Assembly: GCA_022578965.1 (NCBI GenBank)
Contig: MU400555.1
Location: forward strand, 186,001-250,000
Length of the DNA: 64,000 bases
DNA from: Xylaria sp. FL1777
Taxonomy: Eukaryota; Ascomycota; Sordariomycetes; Xylariales; Xylariaceae
Reading direction: 5' to 3'
How positions within the stretch are numbered: the first letter of the stretch is position 1; each line of letters begins with the position of its first letter. The notes beneath the pieces were generated by a model. That model ran no database searches, was not told the DNA's origin, and saw only the letters and a program-made list of their open reading frames with translations. Both the position numbers and the translations under genes were made by a program. Shown one piece after another: positions 37,866 to 49,420 of the stretch.

Positions 37866-39231
37866 ATGGCAGCGTTTAAAAATCCCTACACCGATTATTC
37901 GGATAACGCGCTGAAATATGAATTCATTACCGAAACAGCGCCCAACGTCTGGAGGATATCCCGCAAGAGTGATCGGATGGAGTATCTCGCTCAAGATGTC
38001 ACGGATGTATTGTTCACCAACTTTGATGACGAAGACCGGAAACTGACGGACTATGGTCATCTGCTGGGGCCTGAGGGCGAGAACTTGATCGAGCAAGTCA
38101 AGGTGGTATTAAATCACCCAAATCTAGTGTCTTTAGTCGATTGCTTCGCCCTACAGTTCACCAACTCGGGTAATTACGCCCGCAAGCAGTGGTTCACTGT
38201 CTGGGACTATTGCGATGCTGGTAATCTTGGGAACCTCCTCGTGCCCCCGCAACCACGTCCTCAAGATCGTCCTTCTTCGCCAAAGCAAGATGGTGAAGAT
38301 GGCGACACGAGAATGGAGGACGCGCCTCCTTCCACTGAGAAGCAGGAAGACCCTAAGTTTTTACCAGAATCCTTCTGTTGGCATGTTCTTACCTCAGTGC
38401 TGAGGGCCCTCGCCTGGCTGCATGACGGTGTCCGCGACGTTGTGATGAAAGAACATGGGTGGGAGAGGCAGTACGAGGACCTGGATTGGTCGCCCATGTT
38501 GCATCGTGACATAACTCCTCAAAATATATTCATCGGCCATCCCCGGCGTAGGGAGTGGTACGGTCCAGTAAAGCTCGGTAACTACGGACGTCTGTTTGTT
38601 TCGGGGCATTGCCAGACCGCAGGAGAGAAGCACAAGCCAACTTTCTCAAAGGTAATCGGTCCACATCCGACTCAAGATTTCACACCCCTCGGGGATTTAA
38701 TTGCCCTTGACACCAGACATGGCAGTATCTATCCCTATCAAGTAAGTCTATCACCACAGATACTGCATGGGCTCATGCTGACTTTGCAACAAGCCTCATC
38801 AACCCTATACTATGGTCAGTGAATATCGGGCTCTCGGTGAGATCATACAAGCTATGATGATTGAGCCTACGGGAAGCGAACATATACAGAGAATACAATC
38901 ACAGTCCGCTCGGGTCAATTTAAAAGACACGAAATACACGGGGCGCCTGAAGAACTTCGTGGTGAAGCTGATGGAAGCCGATCCGTGGCACACCAAGGCA
39001 GGAATAGCACCCAACCCTACCTACGTGACAAGCGACCTGTACCGTGAGGCTCTGGAAGGGGTCCAGTGGTTCATGGAATCAGGCAACAAGGAGGCTGATG
39101 CTTATGTGACACCGTGGATGACTGCAGCCGAAGACTACGTCGAAAAAACAGCACTCAGAAAAAGCCAGTTCGATTCCCTTGTAAATGTCAAGGAAATATT
39201 GGAGAATTTTAGCAATGCACCATCAGCTTAG
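37866..39231 (+). CDS. protein kinase-like protein, probable pseudokinase
   Basis: Protein-kinase-fold protein of unclear role. Two exons, 37866-38741 and 38794-39231 (52-nt intron), give 437 aa; the join reads YPYQPHQPYTMVSEYRALGE. The C-lobe keeps HRDITPQN (HRD at 213-215, N220), but the DFG position reads NYG (239-241 in KLGNYG), so the Mg-binding Asp is replaced by Asn. No glycine-rich loop or VAIK lysine is evident at the N-terminus (WRISRKSDRMEYLAQDV). Between N- and C-lobe there is a Pro/Asp/Glu-rich linker (about 127-165). The fungal family seems to share this LGN form, but that is from memory. ATP binding is doubtful; scaffold or regulatory function is inference. Confidence 0.8.
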
Positions 39232-39862
39232 AGAGCATGCAATTAGGTCAATGGATTGATTCGGCTGTTCTGGTTGGGAAAACTCATTATTATGAGAAAG
39301 TAGTTAAGTTGGCGGACTTTTTGATGTCTAACTAGATCATAGTTGCCTTGGGTAGGTACCTAGTTATATGTAATAAATACTAAAGTTGCTGGATTGAATT
39401 GGTGGCACACAGTCTAGATTAGGAAGACCTACTGTACTCTGGAGGTAGGGGTCCCTTACCTACTTTTTTCCCCACATTCCTGTCTTAGCCAAATAGCTAC
39501 ACTAGCAATCCATCATCTGAACCTTATCTACCTACACCATCGAAGTCCTCATAACGAGCAAAAGAGCTGGCTACGTGGGCATCTTGATCGCGATTGATAC
39601 AACAGCGCACCCACTTCATATCTCACAGCCTCCCGAGTCCGTTGTGGAAAAACTACAGAGGGCAGGCGAGTAGTCTGAGCAACTGGACAAACTTCATCCC
39701 GAACCCAGCCTTTCCGCCGCAAACCCCCGGCGGCTCTGCTGACTCTGTTCACGTCCCGCCGCTTCGCCAGAGAGCCTAGAGCTTCTACATCTGCTGCTAC
39801 CAGTCTAGGCGAGAGTTAAACGTTGCGCTACTACTTGAATCGCAATCCAAAAAGAACCAAAG
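39232..39862. other. intergenic region
   Basis: About 630 bp between two plus-strand genes. It holds the 3' end of the pseudokinase and the leader of the next gene. TAGGTACCTA occurs at about 39353-39363. Nothing else is supported. Confidence 0.4.
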
Positions 39863-40528
39863 ATGTCGCTTGCGGCGCCGACACCACCCCTACTTCTCAC
39901 GAAACGACTCACTGCCTTCCTGCGCGCGAACCTCTCCCCTCAGATCCATACCAGCCTCCTCACTACCGTCGCTGGCAAGCTCCTCACCCACGCTTCGCCG
40001 CACTCTGTGGCCACTCTGCGCACACAAGCGACTGTCGCCGCCTCCCTCTGGGCTCTCTACGCGGCCCCGTCCACCGGCACCACTATAGAGAGCGCGCTAC
40101 CGTCGCACTCCTCGTCGGCTTTGGTCGGCAAACCAACATCCAGTGCAATAACGGTTCAGCTTGCCGGCGCTGTTGTGACCATCAGACACCTTCGATGCGG
40201 CTTGCTCTTCATATGCATTGGCCCGCCAGCTGAGTCGCCCGGCTCTACTTCTCCGCGGCACTCTCACCAGCAGAGCCGACCAATGCAGACCCCCCAAGCC
40301 AACCCTGATCCTCAACCTAGCCCGCTTCTAGGCTCGCCTTCGGAGGTAGAGAGTGTTGCAAGTACAGGTGCCGCAACCACTACCAGCGTCGCGACATCTA
40401 GCAGTGTTGGTGCTTCGGCCGTAGTAGCCATGAGGCGGCAAGCTGAAGAACTGGCGCGCTGCTTGAACGACAGGCTAGGTTCTTTAGACGTACCAGACGA
40501 GACGATGGGGCCGCTTGAGTTACGCTAA
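39863..40528 (+). CDS. uncharacterised fungal protein, 221 aa
   Basis: I cannot assign a function. The single-exon frame starts at an ATG in good context (AAAGATGTCG) and encodes 221 aa. The N-terminal ~120 residues look folded and helical (LLLTKRLTAFLRANLSPQ, TQATVAASLWALYAAPSTG, then the hydrophobic stretch HLRCGLLFICIGPPA). They are followed by a Pro/Ser/Thr/Gln-rich linker of about 70 residues and a C-terminal helix (VVAMRRQAEELARCLNDRLG). Codon use is GC-rich, like the neighbouring true genes, and the style matches a small hypothetical family I believe recurs in Sordariomycetes. A weak Arg-containing N-terminus could suggest mitochondria, but this is uncertain. Confidence 0.65.
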   Translation: MSLAAPTPPLLLTKRLTAFLRANLSPQIHTSLLTTVAGKLLTHASPHSVATLRTQATVAASLWALYAAPSTGTTIESALPSHSSSALVGKPTSSAITVQLAGAVVTIRHLRCGLLFICIGPPAESPGSTSPRHSHQQSRPMQTPQANPDPQPSPLLGSPSEVESVASTGAATTTSVATSSSVGASAVVAMRRQAEELARCLNDRLGSLDVPDETMGPLELR

Positions 40529-42936
40529 AAACACGGATTTTCCTCAAAAAGTGTACAATATTCCCAGGACGAGACGAATGCGCCGCTATCTCGTATCTTC
40601 TACGCAACCCCTACTTGCAAACTCAGTATGACCCACTAGGTCATCCATCATTGTTTGCCCATACCATGCGGTGAATCCTCGGGCCTTAGCAGTCTGAATT
40701 TGTAAAAATGGCAGTTTTGTTCAGCGTACCTGCATGGGGGCGTCGAACGAAAGCCGATCTACATTCCTCCTATCTAGTCTAATATCATCATAGACGAGCC
40801 CTTTACCCGGCTATGATATTCATTTCCACCATATACAACCAATAAACTCAGGCGATTTTGTAGTCGTCAGAGCACGCGTAACTAGTGATAGCCAATCGGC
40901 TTCAAAAGCGATTATGCTTGCACAGGATACATAGATCAGCTCTGGTATACCTGAGGACGGAAAAGCTGGTATGCTTGACATATTCAACTCCCAGAGTTCA
41001 CCAGGCTGTTCGTTCCAGATCTAAAATTAATGAAATCGTACCCGAGTAGACGAATGCTACCGTGCTTCACGTCGGCAACGCACCCCACTACATCCACTCA
41101 CTTCTTCGATGGGTTGGTTAATCAAGATTTCTATGACAACGAGGACGCTAGCTAATAAAGAGGGGCTTGCCAGCACTATAAATGATTGCTGGAGGCGATA
41201 AAACTCCAGCATCTCTCGGGGCTGTCGAGGCTACGGCGTTTAAAACGATATTTCTCCTAATTATTAAACCGGTGACAGTTCATCAATAATATTACCTCTT
41301 CCACAACCGGCTAACGGGCGTACAAAAGTTGGCAGCATGTTTGTATTCCCGGTCCGAAGATACCACGGCGTCGCCATGCAATATTCCATTCATTGGCGAT
41401 TGCTTTGCTAACCCTCCTCGGTAAAGGCGTTAGGTGATTCCGGATCAGCCAAATAGCAACCGGATAGGACTGCGATGATCATTTCTTGGCCTCCACCTAC
41501 GTCTCACGTCCTCACTTTTCCCCTCTGTCACGACGCATTATATAGTCAAGCTGATTGTCATCCCGCGGTCTTAACCGCAGTAGAAGATGGGGTTGGATTT
41601 CTCTGTGTTCTCCTGGACGACCCGGAGCCTATCCAGCGATGAAATTGGCTGCTTGCTGATCTGGTGTACTTGGCGCTGGATCAGGAGGCCGCAGCCTGTC
41701 CTAAGCACCTTATCTGATACCTGCAACGAGATGTTTCCGAGTGTTCATTGACGTAGCCTTCTCCAAGTGTTGGAGATGTGGGGAAATTGTGCAGGCCGGA
41801 AGACCATTCATTTAAATGCATGCAGGGTTCTTGGGGCTCAAATTTGGTTCACCACTTTAACCGGATTTATCACTTCCACAATAAGCAAGAGGATATCCCC
41901 TCTACTCAATACTGCCTCCGCGTCAAGAAGAAAGTCGACTCTATGGTAGACAGCACGTGACACTAGACAGGCCAACAACAGCTATGATAGCCGCAACACA
42001 ACTCCCCCTATTACAGCAGTGGTTCCAATTGCTTGTCAAAATAAACAAAGAAATCCCCGAATAGTCAAACACACGTTCACTTAGCTTCCGTGTCTTGGCC
42101 GTACTTCGAATCCTTTCGGTCCTTTATTATTGCAGAGATATATTCCTAGATCAATGTCACCTTTATTTCGCCCCTTATTACTGGGTATGTTATGCTTCTA
42201 TATTGACGGCCTATGCCTTTGGATTAGGTAAGACTTGTTTCACCTGCGTAATGTTACCCTGTAGGCTATTTGTCCTGAGCGCATTGCGTACTGTTTCCTC
42301 CAGCTTTATTGAGTGCTCATTTATACGGTTTGTGAGGCTGAAGCAATACGACTAGATGGCACAATATCTTTCAGCTATGGCAACACAACTTGTGTCGTTT
42401 GTATCCCAGGCAACTGTGTATAAACCAAGAGGAGATTGTCATAGGTAAACGTAAGTCGCTATATCACTTGTTCAGGATCTAAAGAGACCCAATATCGAAC
42501 AGTGCCTTTTCTTTGCCGTTCCCACGCGGCTCGCGCGTCTTTGACCCACTGCGAAGATTCCCATCCCAGCTACTGGCTCTCTCCGTTCGTCGACTCGTAA
42601 GAGTAAGGATCGTCAATGCTTGAAGGCAAGGTATGGAGTAATCGGCTGTCAGGCCCAACAAGCCGTGGGAATCATCTGAAGACAATATACTCCTTTACTT
42701 TGCAAATAGGATGTGGGTCACGGTATCCTATGACCGGAACTTCCATTCTAGGGTGCATCTCTGCGTAATACCAAGACGACAATGAACGTGAGGTTCATCA
42801 CAGCCTCTTGGGCTGAGGCAAAGTCTAGGTATAAAGGCGAGGTCTGGTCGGCATCTTCTGCTCTCTCGACTTGGACACGCTTCACCACATTCATTTCAAC
42901 AGTCCTTGAGAGAAACCTTCTGTCCTCGTTAGCATC
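40529..42936. other. gene-free region upstream of the cellobiohydrolase
   Basis: About 2.4 kb without a supportable gene. The end is the GH7 promoter (TATA at 42830). One GGCTATT word (42263), matching the XlnR/XYR1 consensus GGC(A/T)4, lies about 670 bp upstream of the start; a single match has little weight. Confidence 0.4.
42830..42835 (+). promoter_or_regulatory. putative TATA box of GH7 gene
   Basis: TATAAA lies 107 bp upstream of the cellobiohydrolase ATG, a usual spacing for strongly induced fungal cellulase genes. It is followed by a C/T-rich leader up to the start codon. Confidence 0.5.
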
Positions 42937-44567
42937 ATGATGAACTCCAAGACTGCAGCTCTCGTGGCTGTCTGGGCCGCCGCCAAGTCGGTCTCAGGAC
43001 AAGCTGTAGGCACCTCGACGGCCGAGACTCACCCCAAGATGACCTGGAAGAAGTGCACGGCTCCCGGCAGCTGCACCACCGTCAACGGCGAGGTCACCAT
43101 CGACGCCAACTGGCGCTGGCTCCACGACGTCGGCGGCTACACGAACTGCTACACGGGCAACGAGTGGAACACCACCATCTGCCCGGACTCCGCGACCTGC
43201 TCGAAGAACTGTGCTGTCGACGGAGCTGAGTACGAGAGTACCTACGGTGCCTCGACCAGTGGCGACGCGCTGAAACTAACATTCGTCACCGACGGAGAGT
43301 ACTGTAGGTCCTCAACTGTCATGGGTAAAGGGACATGTATATCTTACTAATACGTTTGCAGCGACCAACATCGGATCCCGTTTATATCTCATGAATGGCG
43401 CGGACAAGTACCAGATGTTCAAACTGCTCGGCAATGAGTTCACCTTCGACGTTGACGTGTCCAAGCTCGGCTGCGGTCTCAACGGTGCCCTCTACTTCGT
43501 CTCCATGGACGAGGACGGTGGCATGTCCAAGTACTCAGCAAACAAGGCCGGAGCCAAGTACGGCACTGGTTACTGTGATGCGCAGTGCCCCCGCGACTTG
43601 AAGTTCATTGACGGCAAGGTGAGTATTTTCATCATACCTCGATATTTCTTACTCTAACATTTCGATAAAGGCCAACTCCGACCAATGGGACCCCTCTTCC
43701 AACGACGAGAACGCAGGTGTCGGCGAGATGGGCTCTTGCTGCTCTGAGATGGATATCTGGGGTGAGTAGTCTGTCCTCGGCCGCTGGCTAGTTGTAAGTC
43801 GTGTGTGCTAAACAATACAACAGAGGCAAACAGCATCTCAACCGCCTTCACCCCCCACCCCTGCACCACCGTCGGCCAGCACGCTTGCTCAGGAGATGCC
43901 TGCGGCGGGACCTACTCCTCTACCCGCTACGCCGGTGACTGCGACCCCGACGGATGCGACTTCAACTCGTACCGCCAGGGCGTCAAGGACTTCTACGGCC
44001 CCGGCATGACCGTCGACACGGGCAAGGTCTTCACCGTCGTGACGCAGTTTATCACGGGCGACGACGGAAGCCTCTCATCCATCAAGCGCTTCTACGTCCA
44101 GGACGGCACCGTCATCCCCAACTCGGAGACCGCCATCGAGGGGACCAGCGGCAACGAGATCAACGCCGAGTTCTGTTCCGCCCAGAAGGTCGCGTTCGGC
44201 GACACGGATAACTTCAACGACAAGGGCGGCCTCGCACAGATGGGCAAGGCTCTTGAGGGTGACATGGTCCTCGTCATGTCTCTCTGGGACGACGTAAGTC
44301 ACGATTCTTCCCATAATCGAGCCCCAATTTCTCTATAATTCGGACAACACAAAGCTGATCAATATACCTCTCTAGCACTACGCCAACATGCTCTGGCTCG
44401 ACTCCAGCTACCCTCCCGAGAAGGCCGGCACGCCCGGCGGCGACCGCGGTACCTGCGCGCAGGACTCGGGCGTCCCGTCGGACGTCGAGAGCGCCCAGGC
44501 CTCCGACAGCGTCACCTACAGCAACATCCGCTTCGGCCCCATCAACTCCACCTTCACGGCCTCGTAG
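42937..44567 (+). CDS. cel7A: GH7 cellobiohydrolase (reducing-end exoglucanase), catalytic domain only
   Basis: Secreted cellulase releasing cellobiose from cellulose chain ends. Five exons, 42937-43303, 43362-43618, 43671-43761, 43824-44293 and 44376-44567, give 458 aa. A signal peptide (about residues 1-21) is predicted to leave QAVGT as mature N-terminus. The GH7 signature [11 protein letters not shown] contains nucleophile E234, D236 and acid/base E239. Many conserved cysteines ([24 protein letters not shown]), the chain-end loop residues ([20 protein letters not shown]) and the last block [15 protein letters not shown] are present. It stops right after the catalytic domain, so it lacks the linker and the CBM1 common in Trichoderma-type CBH1. 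It lies in a gene-poor block; expression is presumably substrate-induced and catabolite-repressed, by analogy. Confidence 0.95.
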
Positions 44568-47500
44568 ACAAAGCCAGATGGCTCCGGGGGGAGGGGGGGG
44601 ATCGTCTGTTCGGCTTGCCCAGGTATACTCCAGGAAAATTAAAACTAAAGGACGCCAGTAAGTATGTAGTAGAGTACATGTGTACGGCATGTGCCCGCCC
44701 GACAAAGGAAGAAAAGCGACAAACATTCGATCGGGTGGGAAACTATTATTGGGAAATGGTTAGACTCCGGGTAGACAAGAAACTTTAGCGGACGTTATAA
44801 AACACAAACACCACGCACTAGCTAGCCATAATAGGATTCACATGTCTCCATTTTCAACATTTGTCGGGCGCTGGGTTCCGTTAGAGGGTGATTAGCTGGT
44901 AGATGGACTTAACACTCCTAACCCAGGAGGGTGGTTCGGGAATCAATGCTATTGATTTTTGGTCGGAACAACCATAATGAATAATGATCTCTCTCTACTC
45001 TGTAGAAAACCTACGTGATGGAGAGGACAATTCCAATAGCTTCGGCTGATAATAGAAGTGTAGATTGAAAAGGTAAGGTTTAATAATGCATAGCAACCCC
45101 GAGACCACACAGGATTAAAACAGTTAGGTAACTTGAACTGCTAACAATTCTACCTGTAAATTACTCTTCTCTTCCCGGGAATACAGCCCCGAGACACTGC
45201 TATTAGACTTACACCTGTGCACTATGATACTGGACATTCACTTTTCCCAGTATATGTAATTGTGCAAGTTATATATTTAGAGTATAGGGACACCGTATCT
45301 CCGTGGGGGTGTGGTGTTTGTAATTCCTTTAGTAATGTAGACAGAACTCATTAACGGATAAGCAAAACAAAACGGATACAAGTTTCGTTTTACGGTATAT
45401 ATTTCTGCATGAACAGACATGGGTTTTCTCGCCTTTAACTAGTATACTTGCCAGAGTCAAAATCTTGCATATGCTGCCTAACCAAATCGTGCTCTCTTTG
45501 CGAAGACTAGACTAGCAGCTTATTCTTCTTCCATCGACATGTCATAGTGCATAGTACTAACCCGTACATATTTTGATCAGCTTATATCATAACATCCTAT
45601 CAACACATAGTTAAGGAAGACTCATAACTAGTACTTATTATAGGCACAAGTCCTTTTGCTGTTAAACACGATCACGTATATGAACAACTAGAGCCGATCT
45701 ACATCCCCAGAGCTAAGCCGCCGCTATCACTGATGCTGTCTTCTCTCCACAATCCTACCATTCCTAAGCTAGTATACCGGTACTAGCCATATGCAAGACC
45801 CTCACTCACTTATTCCTTACTTACATATGTGGGTACCCGCTCGACTTACAATCGAACGACCCTTGCGAACTAGCTTCACGGAGAGTCAATTCTCTCATAT
45901 CCAAGTGAACAAACGAACCTTTGTATCCAGATATCCAGCTTGTCTGTTTTCATTTTGCTTTCCCCGCGTTCTCTATATCTGAGGCGGATGTACACATATA
46001 TATAACAGCCATACATACATATAATAAGGCACAAGAACCAACCAGACAGACAAGGGCAAGAAACGAACCAATTCCAAAAAAAACCTCCCCTCCTCCTTTC
46101 CATCCAATGAAAATTCCGCGATCCCCGAGCCGTCGCGCAGTGATCTGCAATCGAGTGAAAATGGGGCGAAGTGTTTACCTAGACTAGATAGATCTATATT
46201 ACAGTTTGAACTTAAAAGTAACGCACACACAACGCACAGAGCCGAGCCAAGAACAACGAACCCAACAGGCCAGGCAGGCCAGGCAGCCAGATCGGGATTT
46301 GCCTAGGCAGTAAGTAGTGTACAACCACACACACACATAACCACCAAGTACCGGTAATATTAACCAGTCTAGTGCTAGCACAGAAGACAAGGAGTAGGGT
46401 AGTAAGGCAACCCAACCAACTAAAAGAAAAAAAAATAACTAAAAAATAACTAGCTCATTTGCCGTCTTCCCTACTTTTTGCTTTTGCCGATCTTTCGCGA
46501 AATCCGGGTAATTGGGATTTTGACAAGTAAGGTAGCCACCCCTACCTCTATGACCCTATGTGTAGGTACCGCTTACTCAGTACGTCGGGTTACAGGCCCC
46601 CAAACACCAATCAGAATAGGTATTATCTATTTCTATAGTATAATGCCTACATGTAGTATAGATGATACCTACTTGCTTACCTACCTTAGGTAGTCTTGTC
46701 CATGTCATGTCGCGGTAGGGATGTTGCTACCTGTACTACCGTACTACCGTAGTCTTTCCTTTCTGCCGAGTTGGCCGTGCCTACAGATCTATCTTCTGCC
46801 GCTATCTTGCCTGCCCGTACGATATGTAGGTATCACAGAATAGGTAGGTAACACACAAGATAGAGAGATAGATAGATAGATAGGTAAATAGGGAGATACA
46901 TACAGTAGTAGAAGGTACGTAATCGATCTACGCAACCTTGTCTCCTGCATTTAGCTGCGTAAGGAACATGACGAGGGCGGGGAGGGGAACAATATCCACT
47001 CAAACCCTACGGATATGAATTCTCCCATCCAGGGGACCTACCGGTACTATAGACAAGCAGAGGTGATAATGTTGGTGGGGATGTGGCTCGTTACCAGCCC
47101 AGGGTCCAGCTTGATACTTGTCAACGGCAGGCAGAGGTATCTACCCGCACTACAGTGCTTCTCGCTTATGTAGAGCCTGATTCCCAGCTCAGGTATTTGA
47201 CGCTAATGTTTCTTCATACGGTGTAGATAACGGCAATTCCTTGCTTTTCTAGAAATCTAGATAGATGGCTATGGCTGAGAACAAGGGGCTGGTTTGCTTT
47301 TAGTTAGTCTAAAGGGAGGATGATCAAATCACCCACGAAGAAATAATCTCCGCCGATGGAGTCACTCAAGGCGTTGTTTAGAACATGTCGAAAGATCGAC
47401 ACTATCACGATATACTTCAAACATGACATCAAATAAAAAAGACACGTTTTGATTATGCCCTCATCGTATCCTAGTCAACCTCTGACTTGTCCCTCGACGG

Positions 47501-47982
47501 AGCCAATAGATAGCTTGGTGTGTCCGAGCCAAACGTCGTTTCGGCAATAGGCACTGTGTTTTCTTTTTCCTCCTTGTAAAATAAGAACGCCAATATTTGT
47601 CCTTCAAATACGCCAGCCCCGCCGAAATTACTCACTCCAGGCTCGAGCATAAAAGTTTCAAACCATATAGGGTATCAATACGATGCCTGAAAGCAGATAG
47701 AAGCCCCCTCCTTGAGGTAGACATATGCTGATCGTAAAAGCAGAAGGAACACAGCAAGAACGAGAAAAAAAAAAGAGAAATGAAAACAGACCCTAGCTTG
47801 CCGTCTTGGTTAGAGTGATATCGTGCTTAATGTCGTGACGATGGGAGGGGAATGTGATCATTTGGAGGCCAAATGGAGGAAATCCTGAGTCGATCACTGT
47901 CAATTCCAAGGCTGGCTGGCGTATAGCGTATGTAGCCAATTTATGCGTGTGAACCCAACCATGACGGGTAGCTGTATATCAT
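44568..47982. other. gene-free region, 3.4 kb
   Basis: No gene is supported between the GH7 and photoreceptor genes, which are convergent. It contains a G-rich run just after the GH7 stop (44586-44600), a (GATA)n microsatellite at about 46865-46883 and TAGGTA/GTACTACC words at 46550-46910. Most open frames are under 90 codons and none is conserved-looking. Confidence 0.45.
46865..46883. repeat. (GATA)n microsatellite
   Basis: About four to five copies of GATA in a row, in intergenic DNA between the GH7 and VIVID-like genes. Confidence 0.7.
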
Positions 47983-48754
47983 TCACCATGTTTTTTCCGC
48001 AATGAAACCAACATAATACCGGGGTGACGAAGTATCCCAACAAACGGGTATAATGGTAAGTAGGTTGGTGAATTTCTGGCCATTCTTTTTGAAGTTAGTC
48101 ACCTCGATAGCCAGCTCGCTATTAGACTCGATGGCGCGGCGCATCTTCTTCAGCACACTCTTCTCGACGTGGCTCCGCGTCGACGACTTGCGGACCTTGC
48201 CTCCTGGTGCTTGCATGAATCGGCAATTCTTCCCGAGCATCTCCTCCAATGGATACCCCGTCAATAATGTGCATGCCTCGTTCGCGTACACGACCGGGTA
48301 ATCGGGCTGCTCGATATCACAAACGACTAATGCGCAAGACGCATCTACTGGTCCGAGGTCTACTACTGGAGAAGGTCTCGATGCCACCCGGCTCTTTTGC
48401 ACTCGGTTAGCGCCTGTCTGACGTTGGCAAAAAGTGACGGATGTGACCCTTGGCACTAACAAGAATGTTCATTATGTCGAATCCGCTGGGAGCATATATG
48501 CCCGGATAGATAATAGGATCGCTCAGGGTGTTATCTCGGGGAGAGACGGGACCAGCCTCATCCTCCGGGCAATAATTATACTACGATAGTAACCAGATAT
48601 TAGTTAACATAGCTCAGCATAACCATCTTCTACCCCATTGTTGTAAGGTCAGGCTCCGCCGACCTAGAATAGAGAGGAGAATACTCACCTCCAATGCATT
48701 ATATTCCCAGGGATTCATGGATATGGTAGAGGGGAGGTAGTATTTGGTTGTCAT
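47983..48754 (-). CDS. vvd: VIVID/ENVOY-type LOV-domain blue-light photoreceptor
   Basis: Small PAS/LOV flavoprotein that desensitises the White Collar light response in fungi. Three exons, 48754-48689, 48580-48461 and 48393-47983, give 198 aa (Neurospora VVD is 186). Exons 1-2 encode the N-cap (MNPWEYNALE/YNYCPED ... YAPSGFDIMNIL). The third starts SRVASRPSPVVDLGPVDASC. The LOV core has GKNCRFMQ with adduct cysteine C119; C82 in GPVDASC sits 37 residues before it, as Cys71 to Cys108 in VVD. The VVD/WC-1-type insertion loop (APGGKVRKSSTRSHVEKS) and NFKKNGQKFTNLLTIIPV follow. The third exon acceptor is TGCAAAAG, 10-20 nt after a CTAAC branch site; it alone keeps the frame. GATC-rich clusters lie 450-670 bp upstream. 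Confidence 0.93.
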
Positions 48755-49198
48755 GGGGAAATTACAAGGACCTATGCTGATAAGTGTAGATGTATGTGGT
48801 GATATTGTCGGGGAATCCCAAATATAAATAGGCAGACGGATGTAGTATGAGCTTTAAGTTGGCTACGTGTGATAGGCAGACGGAACGAGTGACTTGGAGA
48901 AATGATTTGGTTGGATATGAAGCTCACGAGAATGGACAACTGTTTTGTGGTCAATGGGATGCGGTGTAGCAACAAGCCAAGGCGTAATGCGAATAAGGCC
49001 TTTTATTGTCAAATCTCGCAATGGGTTGGTTGTATTGGGATACATCCGACAGGAAATGTCAGAGTGAGAGACGAGAGTCCATTAGACTGCGTGGCTTGAG
49101 ATTTCGCTGGCAGCCAGACCGAGCCATGTCTCTTCTGGCCTGGCTAGCAAGGGCAGAACAGGCAAAGCATTGGGTAGGAACAAGCATAAGCACAATGG

Positions 49199-49218
49199 AG
49201 ATCGTGATCATGATCGCA
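49199..49218 (-). promoter_or_regulatory. GATC-repeat cluster, candidate White Collar site (proximal)
   Basis: Three GATC units in 17 bp (GATCG, TGATCA, TGATCG) about 450 bp upstream of the VIVID-like start. White Collar complex light elements consist of closely spaced GATC/GATN words, so a light-response role is plausible but inferred. Confidence 0.35.
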
Positions 49219-49384
49219 TGACACAAGCCAACTGCCGTGTGTCTATAGATGACTGCAGCAGTAGACACTTGAAAGCCCGACATTTTTTTTATAATGGACA
49301 TATATCTGGGCTTGATGACGCAAGGGATAGGCGAAGGACAGGTTGTCAAAGGGGGGTTTGAGGCTCGAACAATCTCCACCTAGG

Positions 49385-49420
49385 TGATCGCCACGATTCA
49401 CGATGCTCACCACGATCGAG
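49385..49420 (-). promoter_or_regulatory. GATC/GATNC-CGATN cluster, candidate light-response element (distal)
   Basis: Contains TGATCG (49385-49390), GATTC A CGATG (49395-49405) and CGATCGA (about 49414-49420), about 640 bp upstream of the photoreceptor start. GATTC-CGATG matches the fungal light-response consensus of two GATN half-sites. Confidence 0.4.

Noticed and set aside
49359..49380. GCTCGAACAATC as a second tRNA T arm
   Set aside because: Neither strand gives a paired T stem and no D arm or acceptor partner is found nearby.
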